From the NCBI GenBank assembly GCA_021799755.1, contig JAJYZU010000073.1, positions 1 through 5,887 on the forward strand: a stretch of DNA of 5,887 nt, read 5' to 3'. The notes under the pieces were generated by a model. It had not been told where the DNA came from, did no database searches, and saw only the letters and a program-made list of their open reading frames with translations. This DNA is from Thermoplasmata archaeon. Lineage in GTDB: Archaea > Thermoplasmatota > Thermoplasmata > Thermoplasmatales > Thermoplasmataceae. The position numbers were made by a program, and so were the translations under genes. The first letter of the stretch is position 1. The number at the start of each line of letters is the position of its first letter. Shown piece by piece: positions 1-5,887 of the stretch.

Positions 1-2940
1 ACAAGGTCATTGATGGTTCTCAGGAAATACAAGGGGTTCGACATATCCGTGGTAAGGCAGCAGCTGAGAAGTGACAAGGTCCTGCGAACCCTCGGTTCGA
101 TGGAGACTTTCCCTGTTATCAAGGAGACTTATCATGAGATAATGAATGATATGATGGATGTCCCAAGAGCTAAAAGTTATGTCGATTCCGTGATAAAAGG
201 CGGGCAGTATTCGATAAATGATTATTCACACGAGGGTAGCCCGTTCTCGTATGGCCTCATACTTGCAGGAATATCAGACATAGTTCTAATGGAGGATAGA
301 TCTAAGATACTGAAGGATCTTCAGGGGAAGATACTTGACAGGATTTATTCCGGAAATACAATTTCCTTTATGTTCAGAGATGCAAAGATTGTCGAGAACT
401 ATTTCCTGTCTAAGGTTCCAAAAATAGCCAGTAAGGAAGATCTCGTGAGGAATATTGACCATTTTCTCTTTGTCGATCCGCTCAGGAACAGGTTTAATTC
501 CCCATTTCCGTATGCATCGTATGACATCAGGAAAGATATTGAGGAAATTATTCACGAGAGGAAACTTGTATCAGTATTTGCGAAGGCCCCCCAGTGGACA
601 TCGATCAATTATTACGATATCGTAAGAAGCGCATTTCAACCTGCTGATGATCTGCCTCATGAATCCAGGATTATAGATCTTTGCACTGGAAAAACATTCA
701 GGGAGATCAGATCCGAATCAAAGGAGGCAGAGCAGGATCTCAGGAACGAGCTTTCCAGTCTGGAGTCTCATTACCTTATCAGAAGAGAGCTAGTGGATGG
801 AAACGTGATTTACTTCAAAAATGACCTGCCTTTCAGTAAAAAGGATAAGATAGAGTCTGTCAAGGAGATGATACGGTTGCTATTAGGGTCGACCGGGCCA
901 CTCACTGTTGACGAGATAAGTATCAGGATACCTGTAAGGCAGGAGGATCTTGAGAATGCCCTTTCCCGGATGCTCGATGAAAGATCTGTCAATTTCGATT
1001 TTATCACTCCCGTGTTTTCAAAGCAGTATATCCTGCAAGAGGATCTCAATGCCTTGAAGAGCGGGAATACAAACGATATTCAGCAGCTCCGGGTCAACTA
1101 TCTTACCAGGCGCGTTCCGGATATCAGAGAATATTTTGAAGAGTACGGATTCTCAATGGATGAGTGGTCATACACATCAAGGTGCGCTAATTTCAACAGG
1201 GATGACCTGGACAGATTAATTGAAAGTGGATCTGTCATGACTGGGAGAATTATAAGACATAAAGAGACGATAGCTGCAGGATGGCTGATAGATGCCCTTC
1301 ATTCTTTGAGGTATGAGAAACCGGACAGAAATATTGCCTCCCTGGTTGAGGCAGTTGCTTCTGGCGTCAGGACGGAGCAGGATCTTGCAAGCACACTGAA
1401 TCTCGATCGCCAGGTGATAAAACAACTTGTCAGGAGTGCTGAGTTCGGCTGCTTGATTGGGCATGGACGGGATAATTCACTGTTTGTGATCAAGGGTCTC
1501 TCGGATCCGATAAACAAGAAAGATGCGATTAAAATGATGATCGATAAATATGGCCCGGTATCACTCAATGAACTCTCCTCCTTCTTCTGGTTCTATACAA
1601 ACAATCTTGAGGGCATGATAGAAGCTGAAAGAAATTATGTTGACGGGGATGTAAAATTTGGAAGCATTCATGACATGAAAGAGAAAAATTCGACAGTCAT
1701 TTCCGATCTTGATCCGGTTTCCGTCTATCTAAGAAAGGAGTTCAAGAATACAGACACGGATCATCATTTCTTTTACAATGGGAGATCAGTTTTATCGTTC
1801 AACATGGAAATAAAAGAGGATACCATGATGTTATCCGAAGGTTTTGTTTCTGATATCGATGGTGCTGCGTCATTTGTTCCATACCTGAAAGATCTTGTAG
1901 ACAGGAACATTTTCACCACTGTTGTTTATGAAAATGCACCGAAGCAGGTAATTGAACTCGCGAGTTCATCCGGTATACCTGTCACTGAAAAATCCTTCTC
2001 GATTGGTGAGATAACCCTTCTTGATATTTCACCTGAAAACCTGCTTTATTATGCTGCCTACAGGGAGGAAAAGTTGCACTCATCACCGGATTCGGTTTAC
2101 GATAACATAAAGAACTCGCCATTCGGCTTTTTCAATGAGGTGGAGGCATCGTATTCCGGGATATCTCCAGTTCAGCTAAATAGTTACATCAGATCGAGAA
2201 TTCTGTATACAATAAGGGGAGCGTATGGGCAGTCCGTGTACGGTACAATCGAGACTGCATCCCTTTTCAGGAGTCTGCGAGATCGAAAGCTAACGGAAAA
2301 TGAGACCCGTGTTCTCCGTCTCGTAATGGAGGCAAACGGAGTATCCGAAAGAGAGGTTATAATGGGCCTCAGAACAAACATATTTGGAATCGGAAGCACC
2401 CTGAAGACATTGTTCCTCAGGTCAATTATCGCAAAAGATGCCAACAGAAAGTATATCTTCGTCCCAGAGAAATTTGAGAAAAGGGAAGCTTTCGCTTTAT
2501 CCATACGCAAATTGATTGAAAGGTTCGGGTTCATAGACTGGGATAGATTTTCACGTTTTGCTGTTTCTGACAGTGACCAGGAAATTTTTGAAGATATCTG
2601 CCGTGACATGACGAAAGCGGGGAAAATCTTCAAGGCAAAGATACATGGAGGATCCAAGATCGTTTACGCAACCAGGGATCTGATGAATTTCAGGAAGAAA
2701 CCGCAGGGAATTCGAATAATAACGCAGAAGGAACTTATTTCCTTATATCTGCAGGACCTCATAAAATCTGCATATGGATCAGGTATGATCCTGTTGACAT
2801 TGACGAAGAACGAAATATATACATTTAAGGAGAAACAGAAATCTGGATGGATGAGAAAAATATCCCAGCTGTCGGGGGGCAAGATCCCGTCTGATGTAAG
2901 ACGGGAATTAATGAGGCATGGTTTTCTTCTCAATGAATGA
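1..2940 (+). CDS. lhr: Lhr-type superfamily 2 helicase, C-terminal part (5'-truncated by window edge)
   Basis: Large ATP-dependent DNA helicase of the Lhr family, presumably in DNA repair or recombination. The frame is open to base 1 (Thr-Arg-Ser before the TTG at 10 and ATG at 13), so those codons are internal and the two RecA-like motor domains lie upstream. Counting from the TTG at 10 as residue 1, about 976 residues are visible. Residues 1-115 match the post-motor Lhr region: LMVLRKYKG-like entry, FPVIKETYHEIMNDMMDVPRA, then SPFSYGLILAGISDIVLMEDR. Winged-helix-like segments follow at about 280-345, 435-495, 500-540, 760-820 and 825-890, each with a helix-turn-helix then a basic or beta wing. 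A mixed alpha/beta stretch lies at 560-690. Archaeal Lhr proteins usually end near 900 residues in total; this one would be about 1,500, like the bacterial form with an extra C-terminal winged-helix array. Family assignment is from recalled motifs; no ATPase motif is visible to confirm activity. Confidence 0.78.
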   Translation, partial: TRSLMVLRKYKGFDISVVRQQLRSDKVLRTLGSMETFPVIKETYHEIMNDMMDVPRAKSYVDSVIKGGQYSINDYSHEGSPFSYGLILAGISDIVLMEDRSKILKDLQGKILDRIYSGNTISFMFRDAKIVENYFLSKVPKIASKEDLVRNIDHFLFVDPLRNRFNSPFPYASYDIRKDIEEIIHERKLVSVFAKAPQWTSINYYDIVRSAFQPADDLPHESRIIDLCTGKTFREIRSESKEAEQDLRNELSSLESHYLIRRELVDGNVIYFKNDLPFSKKDKIESVKEMIRLLLGSTGPLTVDEISIRIPVRQEDLENALSRMLDERSVNFDFITPVFSKQYILQEDLNALKSGNTNDIQQLRVNYLTRRVPDIREYFEEYGFSMDEWSYTSRCANFNRDDLDRLIESGSVMTGRIIRHKETIAAGWLIDALHSLRYEKPDRNIASLVEAVASGVRTEQDLASTLNLDRQVIKQLVRSAEFGCLIGHGRDNSLFVIKGLSDPINKKDAIKMMIDKYGPVSLNELSSFFWFYTNNLEGMIEAERNYVDGDVKFGSIHDMKEKNSTVISDLDPVSVYLRKEFKNTDTDHHFFYNGRSVLSFNMEIKEDTMMLSEGFVSDIDGAASFVPYLKDLVDRNIFTTVVYENAPKQVIELASSSGIPVTEKSFSIGEITLLDISPENLLYYAAYREEKLHSSPDSVYDNIKNSPFGFFNEVEASYSGISPVQLNSYIRSRILYTIRGAYGQSVYGTIETASLFRSLRDRKLTENETRVLRLVMEANGVSEREVIMGLRTNIFGIGSTLKTLFLRSIIAKDANRKYIFVPEKFEKREAFALSIRKLIERFGFIDWDRFSRFAVSDSDQEIFEDICRDMTKAGKIFKAKIHGGSKIVYATRDLMNFRKKPQGIRIITQKELISLYLQDLIKSAYGSGMILLTLTKNEIYTFKEKQKSGWMRKISQLSGGKIPSDVRRELMRHGFLLNE
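2885..2906 (+). repeat. Perfect inverted repeat (8-bp stem, 6-base loop) at the 3' end of the helicase gene
   Basis: TCCCGTCT at 2885-2892 is the exact reverse complement of AGACGGGA at 2899-2906, with loop GATGTA. It sits inside the coding sequence (residues near KIPSDVRREL), about 35 bases before the TGA. RNA from either strand could fold into a GC-rich hairpin. The following bases are only mildly T-rich (GGTTTTCTTCTC), so it is not a classical terminator. It could affect mRNA 3'-end stability or be chance. Confidence 0.6.
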
Positions 2941-2990
2941 AGTCTTTGAACACTGTAATATTTGCCACTTATGGATCATAACAGTTTATG

Positions 2991-3006
2991 GGTAAGATTT
3001 TATAAG
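2991..3006 (+). promoter_or_regulatory. TATA/BRE-like promoter for the membrane protein-regulator pair
   Basis: TTTTATAAG at 2998-3006 is a good archaeal TATA box, preceded by a purine-rich BRE-like GGTAAGA. Its centre near 3002 predicts transcription starting about 27 bases on, near 3029. That leaves a leader of only about 8 bases before the ATG at 3037. No Shine-Dalgarno sequence precedes that ATG, which fits near-leaderless translation. The rest of the 2941-3036 gap shows only a short T5 run (3017-3021). Confidence 0.5.
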
Positions 3007-3036
3007 GCCATTATCATTTTTGTATAAGAAATAAGT

Positions 3037-3306
3037 ATGGTGGATTTTCTAATCTTTCTGACCGGTATATCGTTGATACTTTCAATTTTCATGATCGTCG
3101 TTGTCGCAAAGGCAATCAGGGTAGGAGGTATGAGGATTTTTCGTTACCTGCTCGCATCTTTCGCCCTTATTCTTATCTCAGATTTTATTCTTATACTGAC
3201 GGCATTCAGTGTTTTCGGCACAACATATATAGATCTTTTCATTTTTTCCCTGACTGATCTATTTATACTGTTGATTTTTTATTCAGGGGTAGTTAGGGGA
3301 AGCTGA
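3037..3306 (+). CDS. Small three-helix membrane protein, function unknown (DUF7521-like topology)
   Basis: An 89-residue integral membrane protein. Hydrophobic segments lie at about residues 4-25, 36-58 and 63-86, with a short basic loop (KAIRVGGMRIFR) between the first two. That loop probably faces the cytoplasm, putting the N-terminus outside and the C-terminus outside. Acidic residues lie within or at the edge of helices 2 and 3 (SDF, TDL). There is no signal-peptidase site, enzyme motif or cysteine. The start is the ATG just after the TATA-like box. The next gene, a winged-helix regulator, begins 2 bases after the TGA, so the two are almost certainly one transcript. Haloarchaea carry similar-sized three-helix proteins (DUF7521) beside winged-helix regulators. 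The resemblance here is in size, topology and context, not a proven homology. A sensor or regulator-tethering role is inference. Confidence 0.82.
   Translation: MVDFLIFLTGISLILSIFMIVVVAKAIRVGGMRIFRYLLASFALILISDFILILTAFSVFGTTYIDLFIFSLTDLFILLIFYSGVVRGS
3293..3300 (+). promoter_or_regulatory. Probable ribosome binding site supporting the TTG start of the winged-helix regulator
   Basis: TTAGGGGA lies within the last codons of the membrane protein gene, 8 bases before the TTG at 3309. It is a modest G-rich Shine-Dalgarno-like match. With a 2-base gap between the TGA (3304-3306) and the TTG, it favours coupled re-initiation at the TTG over the next in-frame ATG at 3336. Starting at 3336 would cut into the first DNA-binding helix. 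Confidence 0.45.
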
Positions 3307-3308
3307 TC

Positions 3309-3803
3309 TTGATAGCAAAGGGCGATACCAGGTCGATGATTCTAGATACAATTAACCAGAACCCCGGTCTCCACTTCAGGGAACTCCAGAGGAAATCAGG
3401 AATGGCGACCGGTCAGCTTGAGTATCACCTGTATCAGCTCGAAAAGGAGAATGTCATAGTCAAGAAAAAAGACGGGAAAATGCTCAGGTATTTTTCCAAC
3501 GTTTCCGGTACTTCCATGGAGCGGAGTATTGTATTCTATTTGAGGAATAGAATTACGCGGGAAATCATACTGACATGCCTGGCTGGCAAGGGTGCTGCGC
3601 CTGCAAAGTATGCGGAAAAGTGGTTACGGAATGCTTCTTTCCGTGAGGAAATAGAAAGGTTAATCGATGAAGGCATAATTGTGAAATCCAAGGATGGCGT
3701 TTCACTTACCGACAGGCAGGGAATCCTTGATGTTCTGGCAAAATACAGGGTAAGTTTCCTGGACAGCATGGCGTCAGCCCTGATATCGCTTCTTGGCCCC
3801 TAG
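3309..3803 (+). CDS. Two-part winged-helix transcriptional regulator (ArsR/MarR-like)
   Basis: A 164-residue cytoplasmic DNA-binding protein. The first winged helix spans residues 8-64: helix 1 (RSMILDTINQNPG), helix 2 (HFRELQRKSG), recognition helix (TGQLEYHLYQLEKE) and a basic wing (VKKKDGKMLRYF). A second winged-helix-like domain spans about 73-146 (YLRNRITREIILTCL...RLIDEGIIVKSKDG). It ends in a YRVSFLDSM segment like the C-terminus of many archaeal double-winged-helix regulators. The second domain has lost a clear helix-turn-helix (GKGAAPAKYAEKWLRNASF), so it may serve for dimerisation or sensing. The TTG start is chosen because it lies 2 bases after the membrane protein stop, has a G-rich ribosome site and keeps helix 1 whole. 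The pairing suggests that the membrane protein modulates the regulator or is its target. No ligand or metal site is evident. Confidence 0.88.
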   Translation: MIAKGDTRSMILDTINQNPGLHFRELQRKSGMATGQLEYHLYQLEKENVIVKKKDGKMLRYFSNVSGTSMERSIVFYLRNRITREIILTCLAGKGAAPAKYAEKWLRNASFREEIERLIDEGIIVKSKDGVSLTDRQGILDVLAKYRVSFLDSMASALISLLGP

Positions 3804-4813
3804 AATTTTTTCCTTCTGTATGAAACATAGGCTGCGCCAATAAGCAGTAGGCCTGCGACTGAACCTGTTGACAGGTATTCGATGTTATCAACAAGTGTCT
3901 GGTATATCTGGTGAAGCTTCTGGTTGACTATCTTGAGGCCGGCTATTGTTTCATTCAGTATGCTGAAGTAAGGATCCTGAAAAATAACAGAACTTTTCTG
4001 GTTTGCTGAATACTGGAAACCGAGATATACGCCGCTGAATCTTTTCAGGATATATGCCTTTATTTCCTTTGAAGAATTATTGACTGTGTAGTTTTCAGGC
4101 CACCAGAATAAACTCCTCGATTTTTTTATTGTGCTTCCATGCGTAAAAGCAAATCCCATGAATGGAGTAACTCCAAATTGCCCTTCGATGCCATCAAATC
4201 TCGGGGTTGTTCCATTTATGGAACTGTTGATCTGCTGAAGCAGCTGCAGTGAGTATGATGGCTCCATACCGAAGAGCGAGGTGGTCAGTGATGGTATAAT
4301 GACTGTAATATAATTCGAGATATAGAAGGTGGACTGGCTTAAATTCGTAAATTGTGCTGAGTCGTTTGTGTTGTTTGTATTCTGTGCATAAATTGTATCA
4401 ACTATGTTCTTTGCATAACCCATCTGGACCGACATGGTCACCTGAGGATAGAAGGAGGTCAAATTATCATAGACCCCAGATACATTTCCAAGGGGTTGCA
4501 TTAATGTCGGTGAAAGTGAGAATGACGAGTTAAAATATGTCACCGAAGCCGCCTGCTTTATATCCCAGTTAACCTTCTCAAGATTTGCACCGAAAACTGA
4601 TATTGCTCCCGCTGAACCGAAACCCATTCCGTTAAGGTGGAGGGTAAGCAGCAGGTAGGAGTAAGATACAGAGATATCATTCCCCCTGCTTGTATTGACT
4701 GAAATTTCCGGGTATGATCCCGTTGTAACACTGACTGGTGTTGCCGCACTGCCGGCATATGCAGCGGGTGCTATCAGAAGAATAAGAACAGCAAGTATTG
4801 ATAATATTTTCAC
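3800..4813 (-). CDS. Secreted, C-terminally membrane-anchored surface protein, sequon-rich, unknown function
   Basis: A 337-residue protein. Residues 1-20 form a signal peptide (Met-Lys, hydrophobic ILSILAVLILLIAP core, AYA cleavage site before Gly21). A single hydrophobic helix lies at about 316-332 (STGSVAGLLLIGAAYVSY), followed by a basic RRKKF stop-transfer tail. The mature protein would therefore sit outside the cell with a short cytoplasmic tail. The ectodomain is rich in Ser, Thr, Asn, Tyr and Phe and has no cysteine. It carries 13 N-X-S/T sequons (N40, 95, 110, 117, 147, 150, 157, 196, 200, 241, 245, 246, 287), as expected of a glycosylated archaeal envelope protein. The membrane-proximal part (about 285-312) is probably helical. 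The GTG at 4811-4813 is the only plausible start, because an in-frame TGA lies five codons upstream. I recognise no enzymatic or adhesion domain. Its stop overlaps that of the convergent regulator gene. Confidence 0.85.
   Translation of the reverse strand: MKILSILAVLILLIAPAAYAGSAATPVSVTTGSYPEISVNTSRGNDISVSYSYLLLTLHLNGMGFGSAGAISVFGANLEKVNWDIKQAASVTYFNSSFSLSPTLMQPLGNVSGVYDNLTSFYPQVTMSVQMGYAKNIVDTIYAQNTNNTNDSAQFTNLSQSTFYISNYITVIIPSLTTSLFGMEPSYSLQLLQQINSSINGTTPRFDGIEGQFGVTPFMGFAFTHGSTIKKSRSLFWWPENYTVNNSSKEIKAYILKRFSGVYLGFQYSANQKSSVIFQDPYFSILNETIAGLKIVNQKLHQIYQTLVDNIEYLSTGSVAGLLLIGAAYVSYRRKKF
3806..3811 (+). terminator. Possible oligo-T terminator for the regulator transcript
   Basis: Six consecutive T residues start 3 bases after the regulator's TAG. 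Archaeal RNA polymerase can terminate at short T tracts without a hairpin. The tract also encodes the Lys-Lys of the opposing surface protein tail (AAAAAA on the minus strand), so it may be only coding sequence. Support is weak. Confidence 0.25.
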
Positions 4814-4832
4814 TGAACTATTAACTCATAAG

Positions 4833-4850
4833 GTAATTAATGTTTTTTGG
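4833..4850 (-). promoter_or_regulatory. Weak TATA-like promoter upstream of the surface protein gene
   Basis: On the minus strand the sequence reads CCAAAAAACATTAATTAC. The A/T core (TTAATTA) is centred about 24 bases before the GTG start, behind a purine tract that could act as BRE. The spacing would give a leaderless transcript. There is no ribosome binding site before the GTG, which fits. The box is not a strong consensus match. Confidence 0.35.
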
Positions 4851-4869
4851 TACAAAATCTGAACCGGCT

Positions 4870-5028
4870 CTAGGACAGCTCTTCCTCGAGTTCCACGATA
4901 ACCTGGTTGAGTACATCATCAAAAGTAACTCCGGTGAACTCTCTGAGACCGCCTATTTCAGTTCTAAGATGAGCATAAAATGTATCCTCGTCTTTCTCAA
5001 ATTCAATGTTGCAAATGAGCTCTTCCAT
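4870..5028 (-). CDS. Small acidic protein, 52 residues, unknown function
   Basis: A short gene with ATG at 5026-5028 and TAG at 4870-4872. The product begins MEELICNIEFEKDEDTFYAH and ends DDVLNQVIVELEEELS. It is strongly acidic, with a pattern suggesting two or three beta strands (LICNIEFEKD, TFYAHLRTEI) and a C-terminal amphipathic helix (FDDVLNQVIVELEEEL). This beta-beta-alpha pattern loosely recalls small HicB-like or double-stranded-RNA-binding-like folds, but I see no diagnostic motif. No toxin-like partner is adjacent. An in-frame TAA seven codons before the ATG rules out a longer form with an ATG start. It lies 74 bases after the dehydrogenase stop and 56 bases before the surface protein start, all on the same strand. 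The opposite-strand frame in this interval is less protein-like. I am fairly confident it is a real gene and have no function for it. Confidence 0.68.
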   Translation of the reverse strand: MEELICNIEFEKDEDTFYAHLRTEIGGLREFTGVTFDDVLNQVIVELEEELS

Positions 5029-5052
5029 GTTATCAGGACGGCAATTTTAACT

Positions 5053-5068
5053 CAATAATAATCCTTTT
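5053..5068 (-). promoter_or_regulatory. TATA/BRE-like promoter upstream of the 52-residue acidic protein
   Basis: On the minus strand a purine-rich CAAAAGG-like BRE is followed directly by ATTATTATTG. The A/T box centre near 5057 is about 29 bases before the ATG at 5028, so transcription would start about 2 bases upstream of the ATG and be leaderless. No Shine-Dalgarno sequence lies before the ATG. This suggests independent expression from the dehydrogenase gene upstream. Confidence 0.4.
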
Positions 5069-5102
5069 GATTTCCATTTACGACAGGTTGGTGAAACAGG
5101 AA

Positions 5103-5887
5103 TCACACATCTATAAAGACCCTTCCTGTGTGGTTCTTGCTCCTGATGAAGGAGTATGCCTTCTCTATCTCTGAAAGCCCGAAATGTGCTGTTCCGATAT
5201 GTTTTATCTTCCCTCTTTCCGCAAGGCGGAGAGTGGATACCATATCATATCTTGTTGAGCTGATGCTCCCCTCTATCCTGTTGCCTTTGAGTATCATCGC
5301 TCCGATTGGCAACTCAGCGTTTTTTGGTTCAATGTTTCCAACAACAATCATCCTTCCCCCGAATGCAAGAGATCGGAATGATTTTAGAAAAGTGGGCATA
5401 CCCACTGCCTCAAGAACGATATCGACCCCATCGCCACTTATATTCTTGACATCCCTGTCAAAGTTTTCGCCGGTAAGCACATAATCTGCGCCAAAGGAGT
5501 ATATTGCCTCTTTTTTGTCCGCAGAACTGGTATACGCAAATACCTCACAGCCGAGTGCATGGGCGATCTGGATGGCATTGGAACCTACACCACCACTGGC
5601 CCCCGTTATAAGTACCCTGGTACCTGTCCTGCAGCCACCAACAACGCTTATCGCATGGTAAACCATGGCAGTGACACATGCCGTAATGGTGGCCATTTCT
5701 TCTGGAACGCTGGCAGGAACCGGAACTGCTATCCTTTCCGGTACTTTGACGTATTTTGCATAGGATCCCTGAAGGTTTTCACCCATAGTCTTCTTGTTAG
5801 GACACAGATTTTCCCTTCCGGTTAAACAGAATTTACAGATGCCACATGGAATATATATAAGGGTCGCGACGCGATCCCCAACCTTGA
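5103..5887 (-). CDS. Zinc-binding MDR alcohol dehydrogenase, acryloyl-CoA reductase-like (5'-truncated by window edge)
   Basis: Medium-chain dehydrogenase/reductase; about 260 C-terminal residues of a usual 330-345 are visible, and the frame is open past base 5887. The first visible residues are KVGDRVATLIYIP. The structural-zinc lobe follows, with cysteines in C-x2-C-x2-C-x7-C spacing (codons near 5844, 5835, 5826 and 5802). The nucleotide-binding fold carries GASGGVG at 5583-5603. The next strand ends AYTSSADKK, with no acidic residue where NAD-preferring enzymes have Asp, so NADP(H) is likelier. The GGRMIVVGNI and TGRVFIDV segments are typical of the C-terminal half. The pattern CVTAMVYHAI...VLITGASGGVG...GGRMIVVGNIEP recalls the acryloyl-CoA reductase/ADH subgroup of Sulfolobus. 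The substrate cannot be decided here because the catalytic zinc lobe is outside the window. An internal ATG at 5784-5786 would remove the zinc lobe and is rejected as the start. Confidence 0.92.
   Translation of the reverse strand, partial: KVGDRVATLIYIPCGICKFCLTGRENLCPNKKTMGENLQGSYAKYVKVPERIAVPVPASVPEEMATITACVTAMVYHAISVVGGCRTGTRVLITGASGGVGSNAIQIAHALGCEVFAYTSSADKKEAIYSFGADYVLTGENFDRDVKNISGDGVDIVLEAVGMPTFLKSFRSLAFGGRMIVVGNIEPKNAELPIGAMILKGNRIEGSISSTRYDMVSTLRLAERGKIKHIGTAHFGLSEIEKAYSFIRSKNHTGRVFIDV

Noticed and set aside
10..15. TTG/ATG pair as the true start of the helicase gene
   Set aside because: The frame is open to base 1, no ribosome site or promoter is visible, and the first residues already match a mid-protein segment of Lhr helicases.
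309..1390. Recurring AGGATCT/GATCT words in the helicase gene as a dispersed repeat
   Set aside because: They fall in frame on Glu/Gln-Asp-Leu codons and reflect amino-acid and codon preference; spacing is irregular.
2184..2657. 157-codon open frame on the minus strand inside the helicase gene
   Set aside because: It is wholly antisense to a well-supported coding sequence, its translation has no domain-like pattern, and it is explained by the codon composition of the opposite strand.
4121..4127. A7 homopolymer in the surface protein gene as a programmed slippage or phase-variation site
   Set aside because: The run is short, the frame is intact through it, and neither shifted frame gives an obvious alternative product. 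It encodes an ordinary Lys-Lys.
4840..5058. 72-codon plus-strand open frame opposite the small acidic gene
   Set aside because: No promoter or ribosome site was seen, and the product is of low complexity with no motif. The minus-strand frame in the same interval looks far more like a protein.
5128..5484. 118-codon plus-strand open frame
   Set aside because: It is antisense to the dehydrogenase, whose zinc lobe, Rossmann motif and C-terminal motifs are unambiguous.
5784..5786. ATG as the start of the dehydrogenase
   Set aside because: The frame continues upstream through a complete four-cysteine zinc lobe and a GDRV motif to the window edge, so this Met is internal.
5862..5879. Imperfect GC-rich palindrome around TCGCGA
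   Set aside because: It lies within the conserved GDRV-coding segment of the dehydrogenase and the stem is interrupted; protein coding explains it.

Overview
The window looks like chromosomal DNA of a moderately low-GC archaeon, most plausibly from the Thermoplasmata (Thermoplasma/Ferroplasma/Cuniculiplasma type). The reasons are gene content and style. There is an Lhr-type helicase, an archaeal two-part winged-helix regulator paired with a tiny membrane protein, and a cysteine-free surface protein rich in N-glycosylation sequons. An alcohol dehydrogenase of the kind seen in thermoacidophiles is also present. TATA/BRE-like promoters lie so close to start codons that transcripts would be leaderless or nearly so, and AGG/AGA and ATA codons are common. 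The placement is inference; no rRNA or other phylogenetic marker is present.

Layout. The left half is on the plus strand. It holds the 3' part of a very large Lhr-family helicase gene (1-2940, its start lying before the window). After a 96-base gap with a TATA-like promoter comes a two-gene unit: an 89-residue, three-helix membrane protein (3037-3306) and a winged-helix regulator (3309-3803), separated by 2 bases. The right half is on the minus strand and reads toward the left. It holds the 3' part of a zinc-binding MDR dehydrogenase (5103-5887, start outside the window), a 52-codon acidic small protein (4870-5028), and a signal-peptide-bearing, membrane-anchored surface protein (3800-4813). 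The two halves converge, and the stop codons of the regulator and the surface protein share one CTAG palindrome at 3800-3803.

How the genes work together. The membrane protein and the winged-helix protein are probably co-transcribed and translationally coupled, which suggests a membrane-linked regulatory pair with an unknown signal. The helicase is probably a DNA repair/recombination enzyme unrelated to them. The dehydrogenase, small acidic protein and surface protein share a strand, but each gap is 56-74 bases and two carry promoter-like sequence, so they need not be one operon.

No RNA genes, CRISPR arrays, insertion sequences, attachment sites or origins were seen. No gene-free stretch exceeds 100 bases. 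Nothing here is clearly a new multi-gene defence or mobile system. The least explained items are the membrane protein/regulator pair, the 52-residue acidic protein and the orphan surface protein.
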